Source of the DNA: Gammaproteobacteria bacterium
Lineage (GTDB): Bacteria; Pseudomonadota; Gammaproteobacteria; Arenicellales; UBA868
NCBI GenBank assembly: GCA_003529705.1
Contig: DPVA01000030.1
Location: 1-10,719 of the forward strand
Direction: 5' to 3'
DNA length: 10,719 bases
In this document: positions 1-5,842 of the stretch, one piece after another
Numbering within the stretch: position 1 is the first letter of the stretch
How the letters are laid out: each line of letters begins with the position of its first letter
Program-made: the position numbers and the translations under genes
Notes under the pieces: generated by a model
Database searches by the model: none
Told to the model about the DNA's origin: nothing
The model's input: only the letters and a program-made list of their open reading frames with translations

Positions 1-349
1 CAGTATTGGCCTGTCGCGTGAGGAGGTCTACATTGCCAACGTCCTTAAGTGCCGTCCGCCAAACAATCGTGATCCCTTCGGACGTGAAGTCCGGGAGTGC
101 AGCCCCTTTCTGCACCGACAGATCTCGTTGGTCCAGCCGGAGATTATTGTGGCCCTGGGGCGTTTTGCTGCCCAAGCGCTTCTAGAGACAGATCAGAGTC
201 TCGGTCAGTTGCGTGGACACCGCCATCAATACAAGGTCAAGCAACTCCCCCTTGTTGTCACTTACCACCCAGCGTACCTGTTACGTTCGCCTTCGGCGAA
301 AGGCAAGAGTTGGGAGGATTTGACCCTAGCGCAATCGTTATTGGGTTAG
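1..349 (+). CDS. Uracil-DNA glycosylase, family 4 (C-terminal part, 5' end outside window)
   Basis: This is the 3' end of a family 4 (Fe-S) uracil-DNA glycosylase gene, which removes uracil from DNA as the first step of base excision repair. The frame is open from base 2, so the start lies left of the window; about 115 residues are visible. Seen directly: the block NVLKCRPPNNRDP, a second cysteine 17 residues after the first in EVREC, the core VALGRFAAQALL, an LRGH motif, and near the end the active-site-type segment TYHPAYLLRSP. In this family two of the four cysteines binding the 4Fe-4S cluster lie in this half with that spacing, and the HPAYLLR block is a hallmark. The two N-terminal cysteines are not visible. 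The gene ends with TAG 9 bp before rimI, so the two are probably co-transcribed. The family call is firm; full length and start are unknown. Confidence 0.93.
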   Translation, partial: SIGLSREEVYIANVLKCRPPNNRDPFGREVRECSPFLHRQISLVQPEIIVALGRFAAQALLETDQSLGQLRGHRHQYKVKQLPLVVTYHPAYLLRSPSAKGKSWEDLTLAQSLLG

Positions 350-358
350 CCGGACGGT

Positions 359-811
359 ATGGACGCGCAAACGACTGCGTGCGATATCTACCCAATGCGG
401 GTTGATGATCTGAAAGAGGTGGCCGCCCTGGAACAGGCCACCTCGCCGGCGCCCTGGAGTCCAGGCATATTTCTTGACTGTCTTCGGGCCGGCCATGATT
501 GCTGGGTATTACGTGCCGATCGTGTGGTAGGCTTTGCTATCGCCTCGCTTGGGGCAGGTGAGGTGCATTTGCTCAACCTTGTGGTGACACCAAGCAAGCA
601 GGGCCTTGGATTTGGCGGGCGACTATTGCGCAAGGTCATCGGGATGGCGAGGACTAACGGGGCCGAACGGATCTTTCTCGAGGTACGACCCAGCAATATT
701 CGGGCTCAAGCGATTTACCAAAGGGCGGGTTTTAAACTACTTAGTCGGAGACCCAAATATTACGGTCAGCCGCAACAGGAAGACGCACTGGTCTACACTC
801 TGGTGATCTGA
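359..811 (+). CDS. rimI: RimI-type ribosomal protein S18 alanine N-acetyltransferase (GNAT family)
   Basis: The 150-residue protein is a single GNAT domain, matching the family's usual length (E. coli about 148). It transfers acetyl from acetyl-CoA to a protein N-terminus, classically Ala1 of ribosomal protein S18, in the cytosol. Seen: NLVVTPSKQ leading into the acetyl-CoA loop Q81-G-L-G84-F-G86 (pattern Q/RxxGxG), then FLEVRPSN with Glu108 and IYQRAGF with Tyr120, the positions of the catalytic pair in RimI, then RRPKYY and EDALVYTL at the end, as in RimI. The ATG follows the UDG stop by 9 bp without a strong ribosome binding site, suggesting translational coupling. Other GNAT N-acetyltransferases are possible, but the C-terminal YY and EDA blocks favour RimI. 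The S18 encoded downstream here does not begin with Met-Ala (see findings). Confidence 0.88.
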   Translation: MDAQTTACDIYPMRVDDLKEVAALEQATSPAPWSPGIFLDCLRAGHDCWVLRADRVVGFAIASLGAGEVHLLNLVVTPSKQGLGFGGRLLRKVIGMARTNGAERIFLEVRPSNIRAQAIYQRAGFKLLSRRPKYYGQPQQEDALVYTLVI

Positions 812-898
812 AGGTGTACCTTGGCAATCACTCACCGGTTGACCGAGTCACCGGGTAGAATCTCCCGCACAAACTAGCGTTAAAACATAAAGAATAGA
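812..898 (+). promoter_or_regulatory. Intergenic gap with weak -10 (TAGAAT) before yafS-like gene
   Basis: This 87-bp gap holds a TAGAAT at 856-861 followed by a C-rich stretch, resembling the -10 element found before rpsF in this window. No -35 stands 16-18 bp upstream; the nearest TTGACC (839-844) is only 11 bp away. A 7-bp direct repeat TCACCGG occurs at 832-838 and 848-854. A promoter is expected because a new gene set begins here, but the sequence supports it only weakly. Confidence 0.25.
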
Positions 899-1741
899 GT
901 GGATAGGCGGATGACGCTTCTTGGGAACAGGCGGCATTTAAGAGTGAATGTGCCGCGACGATTGCGGGACCGGATTTCAGTGCCAAACAGTGATATTTCG
1001 CGCTGGTTCGGGACACCTCTAGGTGTTGAACTGGTTAGAGAAACACGAGGCTCAGTTTCCCGACTGGTCCCGCCCGGTTATTATCGGACGGGAGTTCAGG
1101 TTGGGCATTGCAGGGACAGTTTTCTACAAAAGGTGGAACACGCGTACCACGGAGTACCGCCGCAGGACTCTTGTCAAGAAGAAAAAGAAAAACAACAGCT
1201 TCAGTGCCTGGCAGAACAGTTACCCTTTGGGGCGCGATCGATTGATCTTCTCGTGCTTCCTTTTGTCCTCGAGTTCTCTGCTGACCCGCATGCTGTGTTG
1301 AGAGAAGCGAACGGTGTACTGTCTCCAGAGGGTTGCCTGGTTGTCTGCGGATTCAATCGTTGGGGGTTGTGGGGCCTTCGTCGTGCAATTTCCTTTCGAC
1401 CACGTCGGACCCCTTGGGCAGGAAATTTCTTGTCACTAAACCAGATTCAAGATTGGACCCGACTGTTGGGCCTGGAGGTAGTGGCGGCGGCATCGATGTT
1501 CTATCGACCCCCAATCGGGAGTGCGCGCCTACTGAATCGGGTTTCGTTTCTCGAAGCGGCGGGAGACCGGTGGTGGTCCCTGCTGTCCGGCGCCTATGTT
1601 GTGGTGGTAAAAAAACGCGCATTTGCTCAATCGACAAGACTCGAACCAGTTCGTGCTTCGCGACAGCACTGCCCGAAACCTTTCGCCTCCGCACTGCCAA
1701 GACAGGTTGCGACCCGGAAGCTTCGGGTCGTGGGCAGATGA
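899..1741 (+). CDS. YafS-like class I SAM-dependent methyltransferase, function unknown
   Basis: This is a putative S-adenosylmethionine-dependent methyltransferase of the YafS type that gammaproteobacteria carry next to rnhA and dnaQ; its substrate is not known. Seen: WFGTPLG at residues 36-42, a family N-terminal signature; LPFGARSIDLLVLPFVLEFS from about 108, the post-motif region of the fold; ADPHAVLREANGVLSPEG (128-145); FNRWGLWGLRR; FLEAAGDRWW (217-226). The glycine-rich SAM motif I is degenerate (VQVGHC), as I recall for this family. The coordinates give the longest reading, from GTG. ATG 911 and GTG 980 are alternatives, and 980 is attractive because the first 30 residues look unlike coding sequence while the conserved part begins just after. 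The last 40 residues are variable and basic. The gene ends inside the rnhA start codon (ATGA), implying coupling. The family call is good; the start is uncertain. Confidence 0.82.
   Translation: MDRRMTLLGNRRHLRVNVPRRLRDRISVPNSDISRWFGTPLGVELVRETRGSVSRLVPPGYYRTGVQVGHCRDSFLQKVEHAYHGVPPQDSCQEEKEKQQLQCLAEQLPFGARSIDLLVLPFVLEFSADPHAVLREANGVLSPEGCLVVCGFNRWGLWGLRRAISFRPRRTPWAGNFLSLNQIQDWTRLLGLEVVAAASMFYRPPIGSARLLNRVSFLEAAGDRWWSLLSGAYVVVVKKRAFAQSTRLEPVRASRQHCPKPFASALPRQVATRKLRVVGR
1609..1615 (+). other. A_AAA_AAA heptamer in yafS-like gene (possible slippage site)
   Basis: Seven consecutive A residues lie in the zero frame as GTA AAA AAA CGC, coding V-K-K-R at residues 237-240. The arrangement A_AAA_AAA fits the X_XXY_YYZ pattern of bacterial -1 frameshift sites. 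The -1 frame after it has no stop before rnhA and is the rnhA frame itself. I see no obvious stimulatory hairpin 5-9 nt downstream and no upstream Shine-Dalgarno-like stimulator. The motif may simply encode a conserved Lys-Lys. Confidence 0.3.
1711..1729 (+). other. GC-rich hairpin just before the rnhA start codon
   Basis: GACCCG (1711-1716) and CGGGTC (1724-1729) form a perfect 6-bp stem around the loop GAAGCTT. It lies in the last codons of the yafS-like gene and ends 8 nt before the rnhA ATG, where a ribosome binding site would be expected. No good Shine-Dalgarno is visible there. A folded stem opened by ribosomes finishing the upstream gene would fit translational coupling, but this is inference. 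Confidence 0.35.
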
Positions 1742-2214
1742 CTGCTATCACAAAGACTTTGACTGTCTTTACCGATGGAGCCTGCCGCGGGAATCCGGGG
1801 CCGGGTGGCTGGGGCGTTTTATTGATCGAAGGGACGGATCAGACTGAGTTATTTGGTTCTGAAATGCACACGACCAATAATCGCATGGAACTTATCGCGG
1901 CGATCCGCGGGTTGGAAGCCACTGAGCCGGCGCACGCGGTATCAGTCTATACAGATTCTCAATACGTGCGGAATGGAGTAACACAATGGATCGAGAAGTG
2001 GAAGGCGAATGGATGGAAGACGGCCGGACGGAAACCCGTCAAAAATCAGGATCTCTGGAAACAGTTAGACCTTGCCGCAAATAAAAGATCCGTCGAATGG
2101 TATTGGGTACGGGGTCATAGCGGGAATCTAGGGAATGAAAGCGCCGACGCGCTGGCTAACCGGGCGATTGACTTGATGCTGGAACAGGACACCGAGGAGG
2201 GAGGAATCAACTAG
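1738..2214 (+). CDS. rnhA: Ribonuclease HI
   Basis: This 158-residue enzyme cleaves the RNA strand of RNA/DNA hybrids, removing R-loops and Okazaki primers. The whole active site is present: Asp13 (FTDGAC), Glu51 (NNRMEL), Asp73 (YTDSQY) and Asp137 (NESADALA), with His127 in VRGHSGN. Each lies exactly three residues later than in E. coli RNase HI (155 residues). The basic handle region WIEKWKANGWKTAGRKPVKN (84-103) is also intact, so this is the bacterial type with a substrate-binding protrusion. ATG 1738 is chosen because it puts the motifs at standard positions; the open frame runs much further upstream, but that part is a shadow of the yafS-like gene. The start overlaps the upstream stop as ATGA, and the TAG stop shares its last base with the dnaQ GTG start, as expected for a tightly coupled operon. 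Confidence 0.96.
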   Translation: MTAITKTLTVFTDGACRGNPGPGGWGVLLIEGTDQTELFGSEMHTTNNRMELIAAIRGLEATEPAHAVSVYTDSQYVRNGVTQWIEKWKANGWKTAGRKPVKNQDLWKQLDLAANKRSVEWYWVRGHSGNLGNESADALANRAIDLMLEQDTEEGGIN

Positions 2215-2930
2215 TGAATCTGATCGTGCTGGATACGGAAACAACAGGCCTGAACGCGTTGGACGGTCATCGTGTGATTGAAATCGGCTGCGTTATGCTT
2301 GTGAACCGCAGACATACGGAACGACGCTTCCATAGTTATCTGAACCCCGGACGCTCGATCGATCCTGAGGCGCAGGAGGTGCATGGCATCACTGAGCAGT
2401 TTCTAGAGGATAAGCCCGCATTTCGCGAGGTGGTGGGTCAGTTTCTTGAGTTCGTGAGAGGATCAGAACTGGTCATCCATAACGCGCCGTTCGATCTTGG
2501 GTTTCTCAATCAGGAGCTGGAACTCGCGGGAAGTTCAACCCGATTGGAGGATATTTGCGAAGTGACGGACTCGTTGGACGTTGCGCGGCAAATGCATCCA
2601 GGGCAACGCAACAGCTTAGATGCTCTTTGCCGCCGGTATGGAGTAGATAATAGTGGGCGGGATCTTCATGGCGCGCTGCTGGACGCAGAGATTCTTGCAG
2701 ATGTCTATCTGGCGCTTACAGGTGGTCAGACCACATTGACGCTCGAAGGCGTGTCTGTCGGAGAGGATCCAACAGAAACCCTGGAAACGGGCTTTCGAGG
2801 CGATGCCGCGTTCCCTGTGATCTCTGCCGACGAAGCAGAGATTACGGAGCATCGTCGTTGGCTGGAGTTATTGGGTCCCGATACCCCCTGGCGGGCTATT
2901 GATGAAGCAAAAGATCTGCCCGGAGGCTGA
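2214..2930 (+). CDS. dnaQ: DNA polymerase III epsilon subunit (3'-5' proofreading exonuclease)
   Basis: The 238-residue protein is the proofreading exonuclease that binds the alpha subunit in the Pol III core. It is a DEDDh exonuclease: Exo I has Asp7 and Glu9 in LDTETTGL, Exo II is HNAPFDLGFL with Asp94, and Exo III is HGALLDAEIL with His152 and Asp157. The length is close to the E. coli 243. The end, with an acidic HRRWLELL segment and a terminal TPW, resembles the alpha-binding tail. The start is GTG at 2214, supported by a strong GGGAGG site at 2199-2204 with 9-nt spacing, and by Met1 standing directly before the first strand. It overlaps the rnhA stop by one base. In E. coli these two genes are adjacent but divergent; here they run in the same direction. 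Confidence 0.95.
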   Translation: MNLIVLDTETTGLNALDGHRVIEIGCVMLVNRRHTERRFHSYLNPGRSIDPEAQEVHGITEQFLEDKPAFREVVGQFLEFVRGSELVIHNAPFDLGFLNQELELAGSSTRLEDICEVTDSLDVARQMHPGQRNSLDALCRRYGVDNSGRDLHGALLDAEILADVYLALTGGQTTLTLEGVSVGEDPTETLETGFRGDAAFPVISADEAEITEHRRWLELLGPDTPWRAIDEAKDLPGG

Positions 2931-3000
2931 CCTGGACGCGTCTCGTGCTCCAGGCCGCGTACCGGCTAAGGCGCTTGGCAGTCAATTTTTAAAATACGAT

Positions 3001-3017
3001 TCAGTCGAGGTGACTGA
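3001..3017 (+). promoter_or_regulatory. Inverted repeat upstream of acs
   Basis: TCAGTC (3001-3006) and GACTGA (3012-3017) form a perfect 6-bp inverted repeat around GAGGT, ending 9 nt before the acs ribosome binding site AGGAG (3027-3031). Just upstream is an AT-rich block (2984-2996) with a TAAAAT and a TACGAT that could serve as -10, but no properly spaced -35 is clear; TTGGCA at 2975-2980 is too close. The repeat may be an operator or an mRNA hairpin. No CRP-type TGTGA-N6-TCACA site is visible. Confidence 0.35.
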
Positions 3018-3037
3018 GGTTCAAACAGGAGTTTGAG

Positions 3038-4975
3038 ATGAGTGACCACACTATCTATAGCGTCAACCCTGAATTTTCGGTCAATGCTCATATAGACCGA
3101 GAGGGGTATGACGAGATGTACCGGCGCTCGGTTTCCGATCCGGATGGTTTTTGGGCCGATCAGGCAGAAACGTTCGTTGATTGGTTCTCGCCCTGGCACA
3201 CGGTGAGTCGGTGGAATTACCACACGGGTGAGATCACCTGGTTTGATGGTGCGACCCTGAATGTAGCCTATAACTGCATCGATCGACATCTTAAATCCAG
3301 AGGCGAGCAGACCGCGATCATCTGGGAAGGCGATGACCCCTCCCTCGACACAAAACTTACGTTTAGAGAGTTGCACGAAGCGGTCTGCCGATTCTCTAAT
3401 GTTCTCAAGGATCGGGGTGTTGGTAAAGGGGATCGCGTCTCGATCTACATGCCGATGATTCCAGAGGCGGCGATCGCGATGCTTTCGTGTGCCCGAATTG
3501 GTGCAGTGCACTCTGTCGTCTTCGGAGGGTTTTCACCTGAAGCATTGCGGGACCGGATTCTGGACTCGGACTGTCGCGTGGTCATCACGGCCGATGAGGG
3601 CCCCCGGGGAGGCAAACCCGTCCCATTGAAAGCGAACGTCGAAAAAGCTCTCGAGGGCTGTCCTGATGTCCATACGACCATCGTTGTTAGGCGTACTGGA
3701 AACGATGTCCCTTCAGGCGGTGAGCGCGATGTCTGGTACCACGAAGCCGTCGCAGCCGCGTCGACTGAGTGTGAGCCGGAACCGATGGGCGCTGAAGATC
3801 CGTTGTTTATTCTCTACACTTCCGGTTCGACGGGTAAGCCCAAAGGCGTCCTGCATACAACTGGTGGATACCAGTTGTATGCGGCGATGACTCATCGGTA
3901 CGTGTTTGATTATCACGATGGCGATATCTATTGGTGTACCGCCGATGTAGGTTGGATCACGGGACACAGCTATATTCTTTATGGGCCGTTGGCCAACGGC
4001 GCGACCACGCTGATGTTCGAAGGAGTGCCCACTTACCCGGATGCCTCCCGTTTCTGGCAGGTGGCTGATAAGCACCAGGTCAATATCTTTTATACGGCCC
4101 CAACGGCAATACGCGCTCTTATGAGCCAGGGGAACGATCCCGTGGCGGCGACCCGCCGCTCAAGCTTAAGACTGTTGGGGACAGTGGGCGAGCCGATCAA
4201 CCCAGAAGCCTGGGAATGGTATTTTCAGACGGTTGGAGAAGGACGCTGTCCAATAGTAGATACTTGGTGGCAGACCGAAACTGGAGGCATCTTAATCACG
4301 CCGCTCCCAGGCGCTACAGACCTGAAGCCCGGATCAGCTACCCTACCGTTTTTCGGAATCACCCCTGCGCTGCTCGACGCAGAAGGGAAAGAGCTGGAGG
4401 GTGCGAATTCGGGTAATCTGGTGATTACAGGTTCATGGCCCGGGCAGATGCGGACGGTTTACGGTGACCACGATCGATTTGTACAAACTTATTTTGCCGC
4501 TTACCCAGGTTTCTATATGACTGGGGATGGAGCTCGCCGGGATGAAGATGGCTATTATTGGATCACTGGCCGGGTCGATGATGTGATTAATGTTTCAGGT
4601 CACCGGATGGGAACGGCGGAGGTGGAGAGTGCGCTCGTACTGCATCCAAAGGTGGCGGAGGCAGCTGTCGTAGGCTATCCGCACGATATAAAAGGACAAG
4701 GAATCTATGCCTACGTGACCCCAATGGCAGGCACGGCACCCACGGGGGAGTTGAAAAACGAACTGGTGGCTCTGGTGCGAAAGGAAATCGGTCCGATCGC
4801 GAGTCCAGATGTGATTCAGTGGGCGCCAGGACTGCCCAAAACCCGATCGGGAAAGATTATGCGACGGATTTTAAGGAAAATTGCAGCAAATGAGCTTGAG
4901 AATCTGGGCGATACCTCAACGCTGGCGGAGCCTGCAGTGGTTGAGGAACTCATCGATAACCGGGCGGTGAAGTAA
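3038..4975 (+). CDS. acs: Acetyl-CoA synthetase (AMP-forming)
   Basis: The enzyme makes acetyl-CoA from acetate, ATP and CoA through an acetyl-adenylate, in the cytosol. It has 645 residues, close to E. coli Acs (652), and the full set of adenylate-forming motifs in order: the phosphate-binding loop [10 protein letters not shown] (261-270), WWQTETGG (410-417), then [17 protein letters not shown] and [17 protein letters not shown] around the hinge, and the C-terminal [10 protein letters not shown] with Lys606, the lysine whose acetylation by Pat/YfiQ-type enzymes inactivates Acs in other bacteria. The tryptophan-containing acetate pocket [13 protein letters not shown] is also present, which favours acetate over propionate. 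ATG 3038 follows AGGAG by 6 nt. It is flanked by gaps of 107 and 136 bp and looks monocistronic. Propionyl-CoA synthetase is a less likely alternative. Confidence 0.96.
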   Translation: MSDHTIYSVNPEFSVNAHIDREGYDEMYRRSVSDPDGFWADQAETFVDWFSPWHTVSRWNYHTGEITWFDGATLNVAYNCIDRHLKSRGEQTAIIWEGDDPSLDTKLTFRELHEAVCRFSNVLKDRGVGKGDRVSIYMPMIPEAAIAMLSCARIGAVHSVVFGGFSPEALRDRILDSDCRVVITADEGPRGGKPVPLKANVEKALEGCPDVHTTIVVRRTGNDVPSGGERDVWYHEAVAAASTECEPEPMGAEDPLFILYTSGSTGKPKGVLHTTGGYQLYAAMTHRYVFDYHDGDIYWCTADVGWITGHSYILYGPLANGATTLMFEGVPTYPDASRFWQVADKHQVNIFYTAPTAIRALMSQGNDPVAATRRSSLRLLGTVGEPINPEAWEWYFQTVGEGRCPIVDTWWQTETGGILITPLPGATDLKPGSATLPFFGITPALLDAEGKELEGANSGNLVITGSWPGQMRTVYGDHDRFVQTYFAAYPGFYMTGDGARRDEDGYYWITGRVDDVINVSGHRMGTAEVESALVLHPKVAEAAVVGYPHDIKGQGIYAYVTPMAGTAPTGELKNELVALVRKEIGPIASPDVIQWAPGLPKTRSGKIMRRILRKIAANELENLGDTSTLAEPAVVEELIDNRAVK

Positions 4976-4985
4976 TCACCAGAGT

Positions 4986-5005
4986 GCAGCCGCGTGGCGT
5001 GCTGC
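4986..5005 (+). terminator. Hairpin after acs, terminator-like but without a T run
   Basis: GCAGC-CGC (4986-4993) pairs with GCG-T-GCTGC (4997-5005): an 8-bp GC-rich stem with one bulged T and a GTG loop. It begins 10 bp after the acs stop, where a terminator is expected, but only two T residues follow, so a classic intrinsic terminator is not supported. It may stop 3' exonucleases, or act with Rho. It directly abuts the -35 of the rpsF promoter. Confidence 0.35.
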
Positions 5006-5034
5006 TTGCGGCCACGAGGGCCTCCGGCTAGAAT
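5006..5034 (+). promoter_or_regulatory. Sigma70-type promoter of the rpsF-rpsR-rplI operon
   Basis: TTGCGG (-35, 5006-5011) and TAGAAT (-10, 5029-5034) are separated by exactly 17 bp. The stretch after the -10 is CCCGGTCCCGC, a GC-rich discriminator of the kind that makes ribosomal promoters sensitive to ppGpp. Transcription would start near 5041, leaving a leader of about 70 nt. It is the best promoter match in the window and sits where one is needed. Confidence 0.6.
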
Positions 5035-5043
5035 CCCGGTCCC

Positions 5044-5090
5044 GCAGCGCAACCGCGCGTGCTCCTTGCTCCACCAGCTTTGTGGGGAGC
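5044..5090 (+). promoter_or_regulatory. Structured 5' leader of rpsF mRNA (candidate S6:S18 autoregulatory site)
   Basis: Two hairpins fill the leader. The first is GCA-GCGC (5044-5050) against GCGC-G-TGC (5055-5062), with a one-base bulge and loop AACC. The second is GCTCC (5061-5065) against GGAGC (5086-5090), enclosing CCAC/GTGG (5071-5074 with 5082-5085), with a 5-nt bulge on the left arm. A second GCTCC copy (5068-5072) allows an alternative pairing. ACCGAAAGGAG with the ribosome binding site follows. Many bacterial rpsF leaders carry an S6:S18-binding motif at this place; whether this one does is inference from position and folding only. Confidence 0.4.
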
Positions 5091-5111
5091 TATAAACCGA
5101 AAGGAGAAAAA

Positions 5112-5612
5112 ATGCGACATTATGAGGTCGTTTTTCTGGTCCATCCCGATCAGAGCGAGCAAGTCGGCGCAATGGTCGACAAATACCGGGGTCTCATCGA
5201 AGGCAACGGCGGACATGTACATCGCTTTGAAGACTGGGGTCGTCGCCATCTCGCCTACAACATCGGAAAAGTGCACAAGGCGCATTATGTTCTGATGAAT
5301 ATTGAGTGCGATCAGCCGACGATTGATGAGATCACAAGCATGTTCAAGTTTAGTGATGCGGTCCTCCGAAATCTGGTGATCCGTCGAGATTCGGCAGTTA
5401 CTAAGGCTTCCCCGCTTGCAGAGGGCGAGTCGGGAGACGATGATTCTACGGAAGACGTTGTAACCCCTGTTCCGGATGCGCCGGCGTCATCAACTGCCTC
5501 GGAGACGCAGGGACAGGGAAATGACGGCCCTCTGACGACCCCTAGTGATGAATCTCACGATGCAGCAGAGGCGGTCAAGGTTCAGGACAGTGCTGAGGAG
5601 AAGTCAACATGA
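5112..5612 (+). CDS. rpsF: 30S ribosomal protein S6, with long acidic C-terminal tail
   Basis: S6 sits on the 30S platform as a heterodimer with S18. The core, residues 1-100, is nearly E. coli-like: [18 protein letters not shown] at the start, [25 protein letters not shown] in the middle, and [20 protein letters not shown] at the end of the fold. ATG 5112 is chosen for that conserved start and the AGGAG at 5102-5106; an in-frame GTG at 5082 would add ten unlikely residues. The protein is 166 residues, against about 131-135 in E. coli. The extra length is a tail from residue 101 rich in Asp, Glu, Ser, Thr and Pro, with almost no basic residues, ending AEEKST. E. coli S6 ends in Glu-Glu, to which RimK adds glutamates; here EE is followed by KST. 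The stop overlaps the rpsR start (ATGA). Confidence 0.96.
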   Translation: MRHYEVVFLVHPDQSEQVGAMVDKYRGLIEGNGGHVHRFEDWGRRHLAYNIGKVHKAHYVLMNIECDQPTIDEITSMFKFSDAVLRNLVIRRDSAVTKASPLAEGESGDDDSTEDVVTPVPDAPASSTASETQGQGNDGPLTTPSDESHDAAEAVKVQDSAEEKST

Positions 5613-5833
5613 ATCGGATGAACAAACGAAGGAAGTATTGCCGGTTCACTGCACTCGGAGTAGATGAGATTGACTACAAGGACCTCGATACGCTTAAGGC
5701 ATATATCACAGAGACGGGGAAGATTATGCCGAGTCGCAACACGGGAACGAAGGCTCGTTATCAGCGTCAACTGGCAACCGCCGTCAAGCGGGCACGGTTT
5801 TTGGCACTGCTGCCGTACACGGACCAGCACTAG
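5609..5833 (+). CDS. rpsR: 30S ribosomal protein S18
   Basis: This 74-residue basic protein partners S6 on the 30S platform. It aligns along its whole length with E. coli S18 (75 residues): [55 protein letters not shown] and the terminal [11 protein letters not shown] 5609 overlaps the rpsF stop and has GAGGAG at 5595-5600 with 8-nt spacing. A second ATG at 5618 (MNKRRKYC) is also possible but poorly spaced from that site. With either start the protein begins Met-Asn rather than Met-Ala, so the usual Ala1 acetylated by RimI is missing. priB, found between rpsF and rpsR in E. coli, is absent. The TAG stop lies within the TAGGGG that serves as the rplI ribosome binding site. Confidence 0.97.
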   Translation: MNRMNKRRKYCRFTALGVDEIDYKDLDTLKAYITETGKIMPSRNTGTKARYQRQLATAVKRARFLALLPYTDQH

Positions 5834-5842
5834 GGGTGCGCT

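Noticed and set aside
839-861. A recurring TTG(A/C)CC or TTGCAC followed 11-12 bp later by an A-rich -10-like element before the yafS-like gene, dnaB (6450-6473) and radA (7956-7976).
   Set aside because: The spacing is too short for sigma70, the second elements differ from one another, and three loose matches can arise by chance in about 340 bp of gaps.
1333-1737. Long N-terminal extension of the rnhA frame back to 1333.
   Set aside because: It lies wholly over the conserved yafS-like coding sequence in another frame, has no RNase H or other recognisable domain, and RNase HI motifs take their standard positions from ATG 1738. Kept only as the possible -1 frameshift path.
2931-2954. CCTGGA-N12-TCCAGG inverted repeat right after the dnaQ stop, as a terminator.
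   Set aside because: The stem is only 6 bp with a 12-nt loop and no T run follows.
3713-4075. Antisense open frames over acs (also 2966-3511 and 4816-5172), and similar ones over radA and dapD.
   Set aside because: They are shadows of strongly conserved genes on the other strand, with no recognisable domains and no ribosome binding sites.
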